64,000 bases of DNA from Amyelois transitella. Its lineage: Eukaryota; Arthropoda; Insecta; Lepidoptera; Pyralidae. Position numbers and translations under genes: made by a program. The notes beneath the pieces were generated by a model, which was not told where the DNA came from, searched no databases, and was given only the letters and a program-made list of their open reading frames with translations. The stretch is from assembly GCF_032362555.1 (NCBI RefSeq), contig NC_083535.1, forward strand, positions 5,518,001 through 5,582,000, read 5' to 3'. Within the stretch, counting starts at the first letter, position 1. The number at the start of each line of letters is the position of its first letter. Below, piece after piece: positions 23,601-32,580 of the stretch.

Positions 23601-26188
23601 ATTTTGTGTACCTCCAAAGCTTTGATGTACGCCATGACCCAATCGCCAAGTGTAGGGGTTGCATGCCACTCGTATAGCCAGCGGTAGAGGCAAGATAAAG
23701 ACGCACGGAGTCCAGCTCCTGCAGGTCCATTCTCTTCTTGTTGTACCAGCCAGCGCGCGGCAGACAACGTGGCGTCTTGATCGGACCAGTCCAACACAAC
23801 CAAGACGATCGAAGTCGCAGGGCTGGCGTCGGACTCTAAAAAAGTAGTAAGCCATGCTATTGATGTTGCCACAGTTTCCTAATTATATAGTAACGCCCGC
23901 TAAACGAGCATCTTGGTACTAAGCCCGAATTGTAGTCAGATTTTAAGCACGCTAAAATATTAATACAATAGGGCGAAGGCTTTACCGTGAAGCATCAGTT
24001 TATTAGCAATTTCCATAGGAAAATCGAAGCCAGCTTAAAGCACGCTGTAAGCCGTTGAGTGTTTTGTCTATTAATATTAACGCCGAGTCTAATGGAATAG
24101 TTTTTTATTTTCTTACACCTAATATAAAACGAAATATTCATCTTTTATTAAATTTTTGAAGTACACAGTCGTTTCTAACTTAATGTTGAGCTTATACAGT
24201 ATATTTTTATTTATTTTAGGTGTCACCTCTTTATACTTACGGGGATCCGAAATAATTGCGTGGAACTTGTCAAGGATTGCCGTGACGATTTCATGGCGAA
24301 GACTGCTGTGGGCAGCAGTCACGATGCGCAGAAGGAACACCTCGATCGTGTGAAGTATATCATACAATTCATCTTCATTATACGTCGAACGCGCTAAAAT
24401 AGAAAAGAGATGTTTTACGTAGGCCAACAAACTATCCCTCAATACTTCTGTCACAAATAATCACGCCTTTTCCCTGAAGGATAGGCAGAGTCTTCACTTG
24501 CCACGATTCCTGCACACTTACATATCTTTCTCTTTATCCACATTCATTGCGATATTTTAAAATGGGATTTTTTACTTTACTTCTTTTTATTTTTTAACAG
24601 CCATGTATTAGCCTCGATTTCCACTCTGTTCAGTTGACAGAACTTTTACACGCATCGTTAAAATCCGACCTGCGCCATTGCCGTCGCGGTGATCCAATTT
24701 CCGTAAAATTGAGGCTTCGAAATCATTTCTGAGTAAGGAACGTACGGGATCTTAGTTTTTAAAAGCTATGGCATATTTATCCAGGTTTAAAATCTACATT
24801 TATAAGTGTGAATTTATACCATTACATACATACATAACATACATAAAATCACGCCTCTTTCCCGGAGGGGTAAGCAGAGACTACCATTACATAGTTTCCC
24901 AAAAATAAAATATTTTACTTTAGCGGTGACAGTAACGGTAAATTATACCTACACACATTAACTTTTTTCTCCAATATGAATTTCAACGTTTATTGACTAT
25001 AGTATAAGAAGTTTTGATGGTGTTATTATACAATGACAGGAAACTTTGACTTTAACCAGATCTTTCGTACTTTTGTACATGTTATATATATTCAAATAAA
25101 ATTATAACTAACTTCTTCCTACGGCGCTACAACCCATTATGAGTCTTGGCCTCCTTCGCCATCCTCTTCGATTTCGCTTTACCTACCTGTATCAAGATTA
25201 TTTTCTTGCCTAGCCTATGAGTTTCTCACAGAGTCCTCGTTTTCTGGGCGCACTGGGTCACTTATTTTCTTATTATTATTACATTTACCACTTTTATAAG
25301 ACACATCAGCAATATTCAATGAAAATGAAATAAAAAAATGACTATATGAAAAAAAACTATAAAATAACAACCTTATTACAAGTACATTTAACTTAAAATC
25401 CAAAAACAAAATGCAGTCGCACCTGCCCTATGTAGATAGTTATGCCATTAAGCTTTCATTGATTTGATTGTCTAAATTTACCCGTAGCAAACGCGGCGCC
25501 GTGGTTATCGCCCGAAAAACTATCGCTGTCTTGTTTCACGTTATAATAAAAAGCGAAACAGCGACAGTTTTTCGCGCGATAAAAACGACACCGCGAATGC
25601 CATACTATGGTGGTTGCTAGCTCATAATAACGGACAGTTTGGTTCGCGGGTTCAAATGACGCGTTTTAAAGTTCTTATACATACATAAAATCACGCTTCT
25701 TTCCCGGAGGGGTAGGCAGAGACTACCTCTTTCCGCTTGCCACGATCTCTGCATACTTCCTTCGCTTCATCCACATTCATAACTCTCTTCATACAAGCAC
25801 GGCGGTTTCGGGTACTTTTGACCTGACCCTTTTCCAGGACGTCCTTAATTTGATAAAGTTACGTTCGTCTAGGTCTTCCCACTCCGACCTTTCCCTCCTC
25901 ACTCTCCTTGTATATCTGCTTAGTCTGCTTGTAAAGTTCTTATAGGCGCAAATATTTTCGGTATTACTTATAAAAGTGGTAATAGCGTACCTTTCTAGTG
26001 ATAGGTGTTGTTTGAAATACTTACACAAACATTTCACAATATCTTGACAAGTTTTGATGATTTCGTTCGCCGGCGGCAAATAATTGGGCTGCTCGTTCAT
26101 AAGCTGAAGATACTGCGCCAGAGCAGTCAGGTCAAGCTGGCGGTTGTCGTGCACCAACTCGTGCTTCTTTACCGCCATTTTGCGTTGC
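8226..26188 (-). CDS. Ubiquitin-specific protease, USP35/USP38 type
   Basis: Cysteine protease of the USP (peptidase C19) family that removes ubiquitin from proteins. Thirteen exons, read 5' to 3': 26188-26025, 24393-24241, 23835-23612, 22629-22471, 17178-17008, 16924-16883, 16810-16637, 16472-16285, 11931-11752, 10887-10759, 10101-10037, 9248-8828, 8637-8226 (stop 8228-8226). All junction phases match. From the ATG at 26178-26176 the product is about 823 residues; vertebrate USP38 is near 1,040, so the N-terminus is shorter or an upstream exon exists (see 30854-31131). The N-terminal half is helical-repeat-like and aligns with USP38 motifs (QFDILIEVS, LSPHVGRVLVNL). Catalytic Cys near residue 408 lies in NLGNTCYMNS; CxxC pairs VECTEC and YECHDC form the zinc finger; the His near 739 is in DSGHYYTLAKDNDEW with the following Asn/Asp (YNDDEV). 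The active site looks intact. Confidence 0.9.
8828..9248 (-). CDS. USP exon 12: zinc-finger part of catalytic domain
   Basis: Contains SLFGGVLLTRVECTEC and, about 60 residues later, NQYECHDCGG, the two CxxC halves of the USP fingers subdomain, followed by KYLILVLKYFK leading into exon 13. Donor GTAAGT on the minus strand at 8827. Confidence 0.9.
9940..10020 (+). mobile_element. SINE, 3' end only
   Basis: AAGACTGTTGGCTCTGCCTG followed by CCCTGCAGGGGATATAGACATGATTTTATG and ATGT repeats: the 3' part of the SINE seen in full at 35378-35604. Lies in the intron of the protease gene. Confidence 0.65.
10127..10324 (+). mobile_element. Non-autonomous Helitron-type element
   Basis: Starts TCCTACTACTATTATAAAGG and ends GGCCTCTAGT followed by T, as expected for Helitron 5'-TC and 3'-CTRR-type ends inserted in AT. 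The body (ACTCTTTCACGCAAAAACTA, CGGACGAAGTCGCGGGC) is a very common lepidopteran repeat. 198 bases, intronic. Confidence 0.7.
10900..11150 (+). repeat. tRNA-derived SINE copy (same family as 29033)
   Basis: CATGTACCAATGACTGTTTT, CATGCTCTTAAGGTGCGGG and GATAGGTTCCCCTGAAAAGA match, in order, the SINE at 29033-29330 and the fragment at 22195-22330. Lies immediately upstream of protease exon 10 (10887-10759) on the minus-strand transcript. Confidence 0.6.
11385..11555 (+). mobile_element. SINE copy, 3' truncated
   Basis: GGAATAGGACCAATCCATCT, then GACTTTGGGGATAAACTTAT and GGCGATGGGCTAGCAACCTG match the first two thirds of the SINE at 35378-35604. Intronic. Confidence 0.6.
13312..13556 (-). mobile_element. 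SINE copy, minus orientation
   Basis: Reverse-strand copy of the 35378-35604 SINE: CCTTGTGGGATAGACGGAGC, AACAGTCTGGAAAAGACTGA, then CTTAGTCGCCTTATACTATC and a GTGCCGGGAACCACA end. Preceded on its 3' side by TACATACAT, the same tail as the RTE elements. Confidence 0.65.
14262..14380 (+). mobile_element. 3' end of a jockey/CR1-type LINE
   Basis: AGTCCGCCTTATGTACATTT followed by TTGTGCAATAAAGGTTTAAA and (AAAT)n: the characteristic 3' terminus of lepidopteran LINEs with an AATAAA signal and AAAT tail. Only about 120 bases survive. Confidence 0.55.
14850..15060 (+). repeat. Interspersed repeat (GGATACAAGGTATCACTTATTG family)
   Basis: Begins with (AATAG)n, GGATACAAGGTATCACTTAT, TGACGTCACATAAC, then GTGTAGAAGAAGCGGCGGAA and a CT-rich tail. 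Related pieces occur at 36588-36640 (plus) and 29385-29460 (minus, TCAATAAGTGATAACTTGTA). Non-coding, class not determined. Confidence 0.5.
16285..16472 (-). CDS. USP exon 8: catalytic Cys box
   Basis: Reads PRVGLLNLGNTCYMNSVF; the Cys of GNTCYMN is the nucleophile. Two Cys pairs upstream (ILCLERH, SRCCRY) precede the catalytic domain. Ends in split codon CA|A continuing as QFSTHVVLRMN in exon 9 (11931-11752), with a 4.35-kb intron between. Confidence 0.9.
16883..16924 (-). CDS. USP micro-exon 6 (14 codons)
   Basis: 42-base exon, phase 0 on both sides, encoding EHENLDPGLLHDDW. Acceptor CTCTAGACAG, donor TGG|GTAAGT. It is too short to be an ORF but links exon 5 (ends KNKYADV) to exon 7 (starts VEQLGSLNAQ). 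The donor lies in SINE-like sequence. Confidence 0.75.
17245..17420 (-). mobile_element. RTE-like retrotransposon 3' end, decayed
   Basis: CCCTTTCCCGGAAGGATAGG, CCACATAACTCTCTTCATGC and AACTACGTTCGTCT reproduce the minus-strand 3' end of the copy at 48850-49352, with many substitutions. Confidence 0.6.
19404..19550 (+). repeat. Minisatellite, three units of about 47 bases
   Basis: Three tandem units each starting TCTATCTA(T/A)CTATGTATA and followed by an A/G-rich GAARRAAAAAMAAAATAGATT-type half. Units differ from each other by several bases. Intronic in the protease gene. Confidence 0.65.
22195..22330 (+). repeat. SINE fragment
   Basis: GGGCCAGTTCCCCTGCAAAG, AGGAGCCGTTTCGTGTAAAA and ACCCAATCCAGAATCATGGT match the body of the tRNA-derived SINE at 29033. 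Confidence 0.5.
24455..24550 (-). mobile_element. RTE-like 3' end fragment
   Basis: AATCACGCCTTTTCCCTGAA, GGATAGGCAGAGTC, CTTGCCACGATTCCTGCACA and TTTATCCACATTCAT match the last 95 bases of the RTE-like element. Confidence 0.6.
24826..24885 (-). mobile_element. RTE-like 3' end, minimal copy
   Basis: ACATACATACATAACATACA followed by TAAAATCACGCCTCTTTCCC and GGAGGGGTAAGCAGAGACTA: only about 60 bases of the element's 3' end, an extreme 5' truncation. Confidence 0.6.
25481..25610. mobile_element. Palindromic foldback MITE, copy 1
   Basis: Starts CCCGTAGCAAACGCGGCGCC; TATCGCCCGAAAAACTATCG on the left pairs with CGACAGTTTTTCGCGCGATA on the right around a TATAATAAAAAGCG centre. The whole 130 bases can fold into one hairpin. 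A second copy is at 44053-44186. Confidence 0.6.
25680..25931 (-). mobile_element. RTE-like retrotransposon, 5'-truncated 252-base copy with target-site duplication
   Basis: Reverse-strand copy ending in ATACATACATAAAATCACGC. It is flanked by the identical 13-mer TAAAGTTCTTATA at 25667-25679 and 25932-25944, showing a single clean insertion. It sits about 95 bases downstream of a protease exon donor (26025) in the intron. Confidence 0.8.
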
Positions 26189-26334
26189 CTTAACAAACGA
26201 AATAAAAATATTAGAACAATTTCAAAAGACAGAATAAACATGATGGAAATGAAAGCGTTAGCGATTTAGTGACAAAATAAAATCCTTAGTTGGTTTGGTC
26301 TGTTACGTGATATATATAAGTATATATATATAAG

Positions 26335-26510
26335 AAGAGTGTGAATGTGAGCGTTGGAGGAGAAAAACCAAGGTACTTTGATCAAATCGAGGACGTTCTG
26401 TCCAAAAGCCAAGAGTCCACTTAACCAGCGATATGAATGTGGGTGAAGCGAAAGATAATTATGCAGGGATGATGGCAAGTGGACAGATGTAGTCTCAGCC
26501 TACCTTCCGG
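26335..26510 (+). mobile_element. RTE-like fragment, plus orientation, decayed
   Basis: GGTACTTTGATCAAATCGAG, GACGTTCTGTCCAAAAGCCA, ATGAATGTGGGTGAAGCGAA and GGGATGATGGCAAGTGGACA correspond to the DQIKDVLVK...NVDEAK...GKWK coding end of the element at 42240-42921, with many substitutions. Confidence 0.55.
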
Positions 26511-26954
26511 CAAAGAAGCGTTTTTTATGTACAAAATCAATAATTGAATTAATGTATAAAATTGATTCCCACACAATTATAAAAATATTAAATAGGAAGG
26601 GAAAATAACCTACGTGAAGAGCATAAGCTACGATATCTCCTATCTTGTCTCGGTAGGGGTAACTAAGTGCCAGGTGGTTACTAGCGAAAATTAAACACAT
26701 AGCTCAAAGGTTGAGACTGAATATTCCACATCATATTAATATTAACTGTTTTAGTAACCTCGATATAAAGACAGAATAATTTAAAAATAAAGATGCATCG
26801 TTAGAACGAAAGGAAAAGCTCTCAAAAAGTAACAGGTGGTACCCTTAGTAATATTATTGTTCAAACTAAAAAATATAAAAAGAACTACTACAAATTGTTT
26901 TGAACAATTTGTAGTAATTCTTTGACACATACCTCGCAAAATAATAATCTGAAA

Positions 26955-27055
26955 TTTAAAAGCCCATACCTTAGTCGCCTTTTACGACATTCATGGGAAA
27001 GATGAGAAGGGAGTGGTCCTATTCTTTTTTATATTTGTGCCGGGAACCACACTGC
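26955..27055 (-). mobile_element. SINE 5' half, minus orientation
   Basis: CCATACCTTAGTCGCCTTTT, ACGACATTCATGGGAAAGAT and GTGCCGGGAACCACA match the reverse of the SINE head at 35378. Confidence 0.55.
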
Positions 27056-28227
27056 AACCTTATAGTACGCTTAATAATCTCCCTATAAAATTACTACATA
27101 TGACTTACAGACGCACATGACTAAACTATAAGGATTCCGTTTTTGCCATATCGCTACAGAATCCTAAAAGTAGCGCATTTATATATATATATATATATAT
27201 GAATCATTAAGGTTATAAACCCCTGGATCCCAAGTTCCTCTAGGATATACTACCCAATGCCATACCATTAAGATGATATTATACAAAGGAAGGTTAATTT
27301 GTATAGCTTCTTGAGATAACTATTGATGTGAAGTTTTGCAAATATATAAGTAAAGGGGCATTAATATAAGAAGTTCCCTTTCATGCCGGAAAATAAGACT
27401 TAATCGGCGCAAAAACGTGCACTTGAATCAATTAAAATTTCTATCTAGTCTTATAACTCCTCAACGCAGAACTTCAAATAAGCCGCTTTCGTATAAGCTT
27501 CTCAGAGTGGTCTTACTTCCATCAAACTTGCAGCTGAGAACCACCTAAGATCCACTTTAAAAATATTGAATTTAAAGCAGCGGGGTTATTATGAGTCTTG
27601 CAATAACTTAGCTCTCCGAGAATATTGCAAAGTTTTTGTCTAAGCTAATATTCTTCGTTCCTATGTCAGACCGCAAGGTAAACATACCAGCTGCATTTCT
27701 TCCCGCGGAGATTTTAAGAATATATAAGGAAGAGGAAACTTCCAATATTTTTTATTTTCAATCTAGCAATAATCTAGTTAGTAACGTAACGAATGCGTAT
27801 TGAAAACTGGTCACAATCTAAACACAGTATAACAAAGCCATTCTATATGCAAGTATTACAAAAATAATTTGTAATACTTGCAATCGAAATCATAATATAA
27901 AATCTAATCATATACTTTGTTTAAAAAAGTCTAGAGAAGGCCCGCGTGATACGACAAATCTTTCAAAATTTTATAATATTTTTTTAATGTTTTAAATGTT
28001 TTCAACTACAAATTTGAACAAGTGATGTTTACCTTTAATGGTTTGCACATAATATAGCAATTATACAATATGTATAAAAGTAGCTCATAATGGTAGACCA
28101 AATAAATAAATAAAAATAACATTTCCGTTCCCGTGGTAATTTTAGGTAGATCCAGGTAAATTCTCTATAAGTTCAGCATAGTAGGTTCCTTTTATCTAGT
28201 AAGAAACTTACGTTCGAAATTTCAAAT

Positions 28228-28448
28228 CTCTAGAGGCGTCATGCATTGCAATAAAGAATCCTCCGCGAACTTGGAAAGAATAAAAGTGGAAATATTTAAA
28301 GATGATGGAGAGGTCGAAGAGTATATCAAGTTGGTTGTTGAAAAGTTTGTAAGAATAGATGTTAAAAAGTTTGTAGGAAAATATGATGAAAATAAAATAG
28401 AAAAATTGTGGAAAATTTTAAAGTGTAGTCTGAAGTTTGAACTGAAGC
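28228..28448 (+). CDS. Possible exon of an unassigned plus-strand gene
   Basis: A 70-codon frame from 28241 is bounded by an acceptor-like TTTCAAATCTCTAG (ends 28227 or so) and an excellent donor CA|GTAAGA at about 28449. The translation is charged and helical in character (ERIKVEIFKDDGEVEEYIKL, FVGKYDENKIEKLWKILK). I do not recognise it. It could be an internal exon joined to the terminal-exon-like ORF at 32342-32580, or a chance AT-rich frame or transposon remnant. Confidence 0.25.
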
Positions 28449-29032
28449 AGTAAGAAGTAAAGGTGAAGTGTAAGTAAGTAAGAAAATAAAATGACAAATG
28501 TTTGGTGGGCCATGGCGGCAAAAAAGCATGGAAGGATCTTTTGGCTATGAGAGCTTAACTTTAATAGTACAAGAGGCGAAGATGGGCGATGGATGAAGGC
28601 GATGGGTGGAGAAAGAGACTGCTAATGTTTGGATGTGATAGTAGGGTGTGATTTGTATGCTATTCTCAAATGTATTTTGCGTGGTTGGTTCTACTTAAAA
28701 ACTGGAATACAAAAATATCTCCCCATCTAATGGGACAATAAAGGGATAGCTTTTTATATGGCGCAATATTATTTGATCCTCTAAAAACGAATTGATCATA
28801 TTATTTTACATGAGTGTTCTTTTATATTTAATCTTTATGGTTATTATTGTGTCTCTATGGACTAATAATAAATTAACTTCAGTTAAGGTAACTTAATAAT
28901 AAAGAATATTTCATTCTCTTTTTTAGTGAATGGCTTTTAAATTTGTTAATTTAATGATTTTCATATCTAGTTTGCCTTTTAATATTGATCACCTAATAAA
29001 TACTTATTCTATAATATACTAAACTTTTGTGG

Positions 29033-29330
29033 TGGGCAGAAGAGCACAGGTTCAAATCCCACCTTGGCCATGTACCAATGACTATTTTTGAAGTTATGTA
29101 CATTGGTTTAAATACTAACTGATGCTCTAATGGTGAGGGAAATTATTGTGAACCTGCACATTGAGGCAACTGAATGTATAACCATCATTACACGTTAGGT
29201 CTACCTGTAACGTTTACGGATGTAAGATGGGAGTCGGTTCAATTTAGTAACCTGACTCACCCAATCCAGGGTCGATGGTCAAAGGCATACTTCGGGCTCC
29301 TCTCCAGAATGAAGAACATTCAAACGGGTA
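29033..29330 (+). mobile_element. tRNA-derived SINE
   Basis: Carries a B-box-like GGTTCAAATCCCACC near its 5' end, then CATGTACCAATGACTATTTT, TACTAACTGATGCTCTAATG, GCACATTGAGGCAACTGAAT and CCTGACTCACCCAATCCAGG. Partial relatives lie at 700-850, 3390-3690, 10900-11150, 22195-22330, 30330-30450, 39515-39720 (minus) and 16811-16889. Confidence 0.65.
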
Positions 29331-29384
29331 AAGGCTTTATTCCCGGTCTGGAGGAAGATTATAGTGGTATTTCTAATATAATTA

Positions 29385-29460
29385 CATCACATAGATGTCA
29401 ATAAGTGATAACTTGTATCCAATTTTGAGAATAAAACTATTATATTCTATAACTAAGTTT
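29385..29460 (-). repeat. Fragment of the GGATACAAGGTATCACTTATTG repeat
   Basis: TCAATAAGTGATAACTTGTA followed by TCCAATTTTGAGAATAAAAC is the reverse of the start of the repeat at 14850-15060. Confidence 0.5.
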
Positions 29461-29775
29461 TACAATCTATTGATCAAACCAAAAATATGATTGGTAAATA
29501 TTTGTAAAAGTAAAAAGATAATTTTTTATATTGGGATTTTCAGTGAAATATAAGTCAAGTTAACAGTCAAGTCAAGTGCAACACCCAACAGCTACCTAGT
29601 TGATAAATAAAAATTAAACTAACAATCAATTATTTATGAGATACCTACATACTTTTGGTTGTTTGAATATTAATACTTTTATTATTTTGAAATCTCTAGT
29701 GCATTTAAAAAAGATTTCATTCCAACATTATGACAAGACAGTAACATTAGTAACTGCAGTGACTCCCGTTTGACT

Positions 29776-30306
29776 GGTTCTGAAACTTAACTTCGACAAA
29801 TGTTTATGTGCCGGATGAGCAGCCGACAGAATGGTTCCTTTATGAGTTGTTCAACGACAAAACCAAAAAACAAGACCAAAAAACAAGACCAAAAAACAAG
29901 ACCAAAAACGAAAAAACTCTACTACGAACGAGTCGCCGACAGAACGATTCGTTAATGAGTGAATCGACGACAGAACCTTCTACCAAAAGGAGGATTCATC
30001 GACAAAGCTTGTTTGGGCGTGTTTTGCCACTAAAAATAATCACCTTAACGTATCCATTCCGTGGGGTTATGAAACTTCCAACCACTGATCTACCAACGCT
30101 CCCATAAAGTTTTTGTGAAATTTTATTTAAACTCCCATAACTTAAGATTAAATTTAGTTAGGTAGTATTTAGTAGTAACAAACTATGGGAATGTCGGCAA
30201 CTCCTTCGTAGTAGAAAGGTTTTGTCGATGAACAACTCGTAAACGAACCATTCTGTCGGCTGCTCATCGGGCACAGAAACATTTGTCGAAGTTAACTTTC
30301 AGAACC
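29776..30306. mobile_element. DNA transposon-like element with ~100-base inverted repeats
   Basis: The left arm from 29776 (GGTTCTGAAACTTAACTTCG, then GATGAGCAGCCGACAGAATG) is repeated in reverse up to 30306 (reverse strand: GGTTCTGAAAGTTAACTTCG, GATGAGCAGCCGACAGAATG) and pairing continues to the GACAAAACC at about 29865. It is flanked by CGTTTGAC at 29767-29774 and 30306-30313, consistent with a 7- or 8-base target duplication. Inside lie a 13-base tandem repeat (ACCAAAAAACAAG, three copies, 29865-29905) and a second degraded subterminal unit. A 99-codon ORF across it is not a gene. Confidence 0.7.
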
Positions 30307-30853
30307 GTTTGACCACACTCCTCTTTGCAGGAGATTATAACAAAAATTGGATGAACGCTGCACATTTCAATGTACAGGTTTCCTCACCATTATTTCTCTG
30401 GACAGTAACATAGAGGCAACTGGATGTGTACCTCACCACTCTGGAGAGGGACCCTAGATATGCCTATGAACATGATGCTGTTTTGGGTACTTGTATGTCA
30501 GGCTTATACTCAAAGTGACTGGGAGTCACTTAGAGTATAAGTATAATACATAGTTGGGAATTACTTTATGTTCAATCCTAAGATAGTCATTAATGGTAAT
30601 AAGGTAAACCCAGACACCACTCCAGAGAGATGAGGACACAAAATACAGTGAATGAAGAAGGAAGTAATAAATATTTGACAAAAAAAAGGAATCAAATAAG
30701 TAATACATTTTAGGGAATAATAATAAAAATTATAATTAATTTTGAAAATATAATTAGTAAGATGCTGTTCTTTTCGAGAATGTAAATACAAATCTATATT
30801 GTTTTTGTGTTATTTACAAATATTATTTGTTTAATAAAGTTAGGATTACTCAC

Positions 30854-31131
30854 AGATATCTTGATGAATGATAGCTGAGTGGATCAGGTTTTTTGTAAAG
30901 GGTATCACACCGAGTTAACAGAACAGTACATGCAAATAATTTTTTGTCATGTGAATTTTGAGCTCTTACTATGTCATATTGACTCAACTTAACGTAACAA
31001 TTATTACCTATCATTTTCTTATTTGGGGACTTTAACATAAAATGCACTAGGTAATTATTATCTGGTAGTTTCTCTATATTACTGAACATTTTGAGGGTAG
31101 ATATAGAATCTGTAGTAGCATATTCAAACAT
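30854..31131 (-). CDS. Candidate upstream coding exon (possibly USP N-terminus)
   Basis: An open minus-strand frame of 92 codons from an ATG at 31131 (second in-frame ATG at 31089) ends at a good donor CT|GTGAGT. The phase fits the acceptor of the first certain protease exon (26188), giving ...YHSSRY-L-QRKMAVKKHE. Joined, the protease would be about 919 residues, closer to USP38 size. The peptide itself (MFSNIEKLPDNNYLVHFMLK, NNCYVKLSQYDIVRAQNSHD) is not recognisable as a USP N-terminus. A phase match alone has a one-in-three chance, so this could instead be an exon of another gene. Confidence 0.35.
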
Positions 31132-32341
31132 TACACAATTGACAATTCAGTTGCTTGAGGTATGATATGGTGAATATGTTAGCCTACAAGTAGGTACCTA
31201 CCTATGTATTTATAAAATGGCTACCTGATTGATTATTTTTTCGTCTAACATACAATTTTTTGAAAAGGCATTAATAAACACTTACCTCTGATCGAAATCC
31301 TTGAAGTACAGACAATCCCTTTTTATACGAGGACACAGTATTTTTCACTAAAATACAATACCAATTCACTTCTATCTTTTAAATCTATGATGGAACGGGA
31401 GAGAAAGCATGATTGCAGAAGTTAGTTCTTTTGCGGATGTAAAAAATATACGTGATACAATGACCGTCTGATAAATAGTGTGAACAGTGATCAACACTTT
31501 AAGAAGTAAAACTATCCAAGATTAACTAGCACCAAAGAGCTCGCAACTCGCAAGAATATTTAGTATCAATACGCACTGACTGCGGCAAAAGATTCACAAT
31601 TGATGTCACAATTCACGAAAACATTAGATGATAAGAGATGCGAGATATAAAGCTTGGGATTGATTTTTATTATAATATCGCCCACGATCACCAAATTTTA
31701 TTTTGGACAATAGCAACAATAATGGGTAGGTACCTACATTGATAGGAGGCATAGAGTAAATTAAAACCTTATAAACCATCCCTTCTCAATATTTTTTTAC
31801 GGTCGTGGATACAAATAAATCATGCGGTTCTGAAATTTGTTATAATTATCTAAAATTAAATATTAATAACTAAAAATAAATCATATTAAGTATCTAAAAA
31901 TTAAAACACACTTTACTTCCGGGTGAGATGTCGCCAGAGCTAGAGCGGAACAAGCAGGAGCTTGTTCTGACATATTATTTTATAATTTTATATGAAACAT
32001 CAATTACAATTAAGACACCAATATTTTTTGATTTAAGGTCGATATTATACTAAATTTTATTTTTGAAATTTGACTCATTCTAAAAGGACATAACAACGCA
32101 ACAAGTTATACCTTTTCAATCTATAAAAAAACAATAATTATAAAAATCTTCCGACACAAATTTAAGAAATTTTATAAGAAACTCAATTTTATTATGAAAC
32201 TTTTTCAATTTTCTTAATACAACTGATACAATTTTCAGTAAAATGCTCACTACATAAACTTTTTAACTTAATTTTGGACGACATATTGCCTTAAGTCATA
32301 GCTTCCCCAAATTTTTAAAAATAACTTTTCTCTACCATTAA
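31132..32341. other. AT-rich spacer between divergent transcription units
   Basis: No gene seen. On the minus strand a TATAAAAAGG motif at about 31309-31318 is followed 25-30 bases later by GAG|GTAAGTG; this could be promoter plus donor but is too tight to be convincing. Confidence 0.35.
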
Positions 32342-32580
32342 AGTCTGCTTTGTTACAGGAAAAAGATACACTAGCGATACTTTTACGACAGTTGCAAGAC
32401 AGAAAAATTAAAAGTTGTGAACCGATAATACTAAGTATAGTAGTGATAGTCTTAACTGATCACGGAACTTTAGAGTTAAATACCATTCAAAAATTGAATT
32501 TAAACCATTTCTATATAGCAAACACATCAAGATACATTTTCGAATGGATAGACGAACATTTTGTTTCAAACCCATTTTGA
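32342..32580 (+). CDS. Possible terminal exon of an unassigned plus-strand gene
   Basis: After an acceptor-like TGCTTTGTTACAG (ending about 32358) an open frame reads EKDTLAILLRQLQDRKIK, CEPIILSIVVIVLTDHGTLE and FEWIDEHFVSNPF before TGA at 32578-32580; a TAATAAAATG polyadenylation-like signal follows at about 32667. The amino-acid composition looks protein-like, with a hydrophobic central strand. I do not recognise the family. Possible partner exon at 28228-28448; otherwise a decayed copy of a gene. Confidence 0.35.

Larger units (their letters stand above)
26189..30853. other. Intron or spacer upstream of the protease ATG exon
   Basis: 4.7 kb. Contains a decayed plus-strand RTE piece (26335-26510), a partial SINE (26955-27055), an (AT)n run at 27180-27200, hairpins, a plus-strand exon-like ORF (28228-28448), a SINE (29033-29330) and an inverted-repeat element (29776-30306). 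Confidence 0.55.

Noticed and set aside
27180..27202. (AT)n tract as a possible regulatory element
   Set aside because: Simple microsatellite of common length in AT-rich insect DNA.
29808..30107. 99-codon plus-strand ORF with repeated KTKKQDQKT motifs
   Set aside because: It spans the arm and tandem repeats of an inverted-repeat element; the repeated peptide is only the translated 13-base tandem repeat.
31280..31320. TATA box and first exon of a minus-strand gene
   Set aside because: TATAAAAAGG and GAG|GTAAGTG are only ~25 bases apart, leaving no room for a normal first exon; may be chance.
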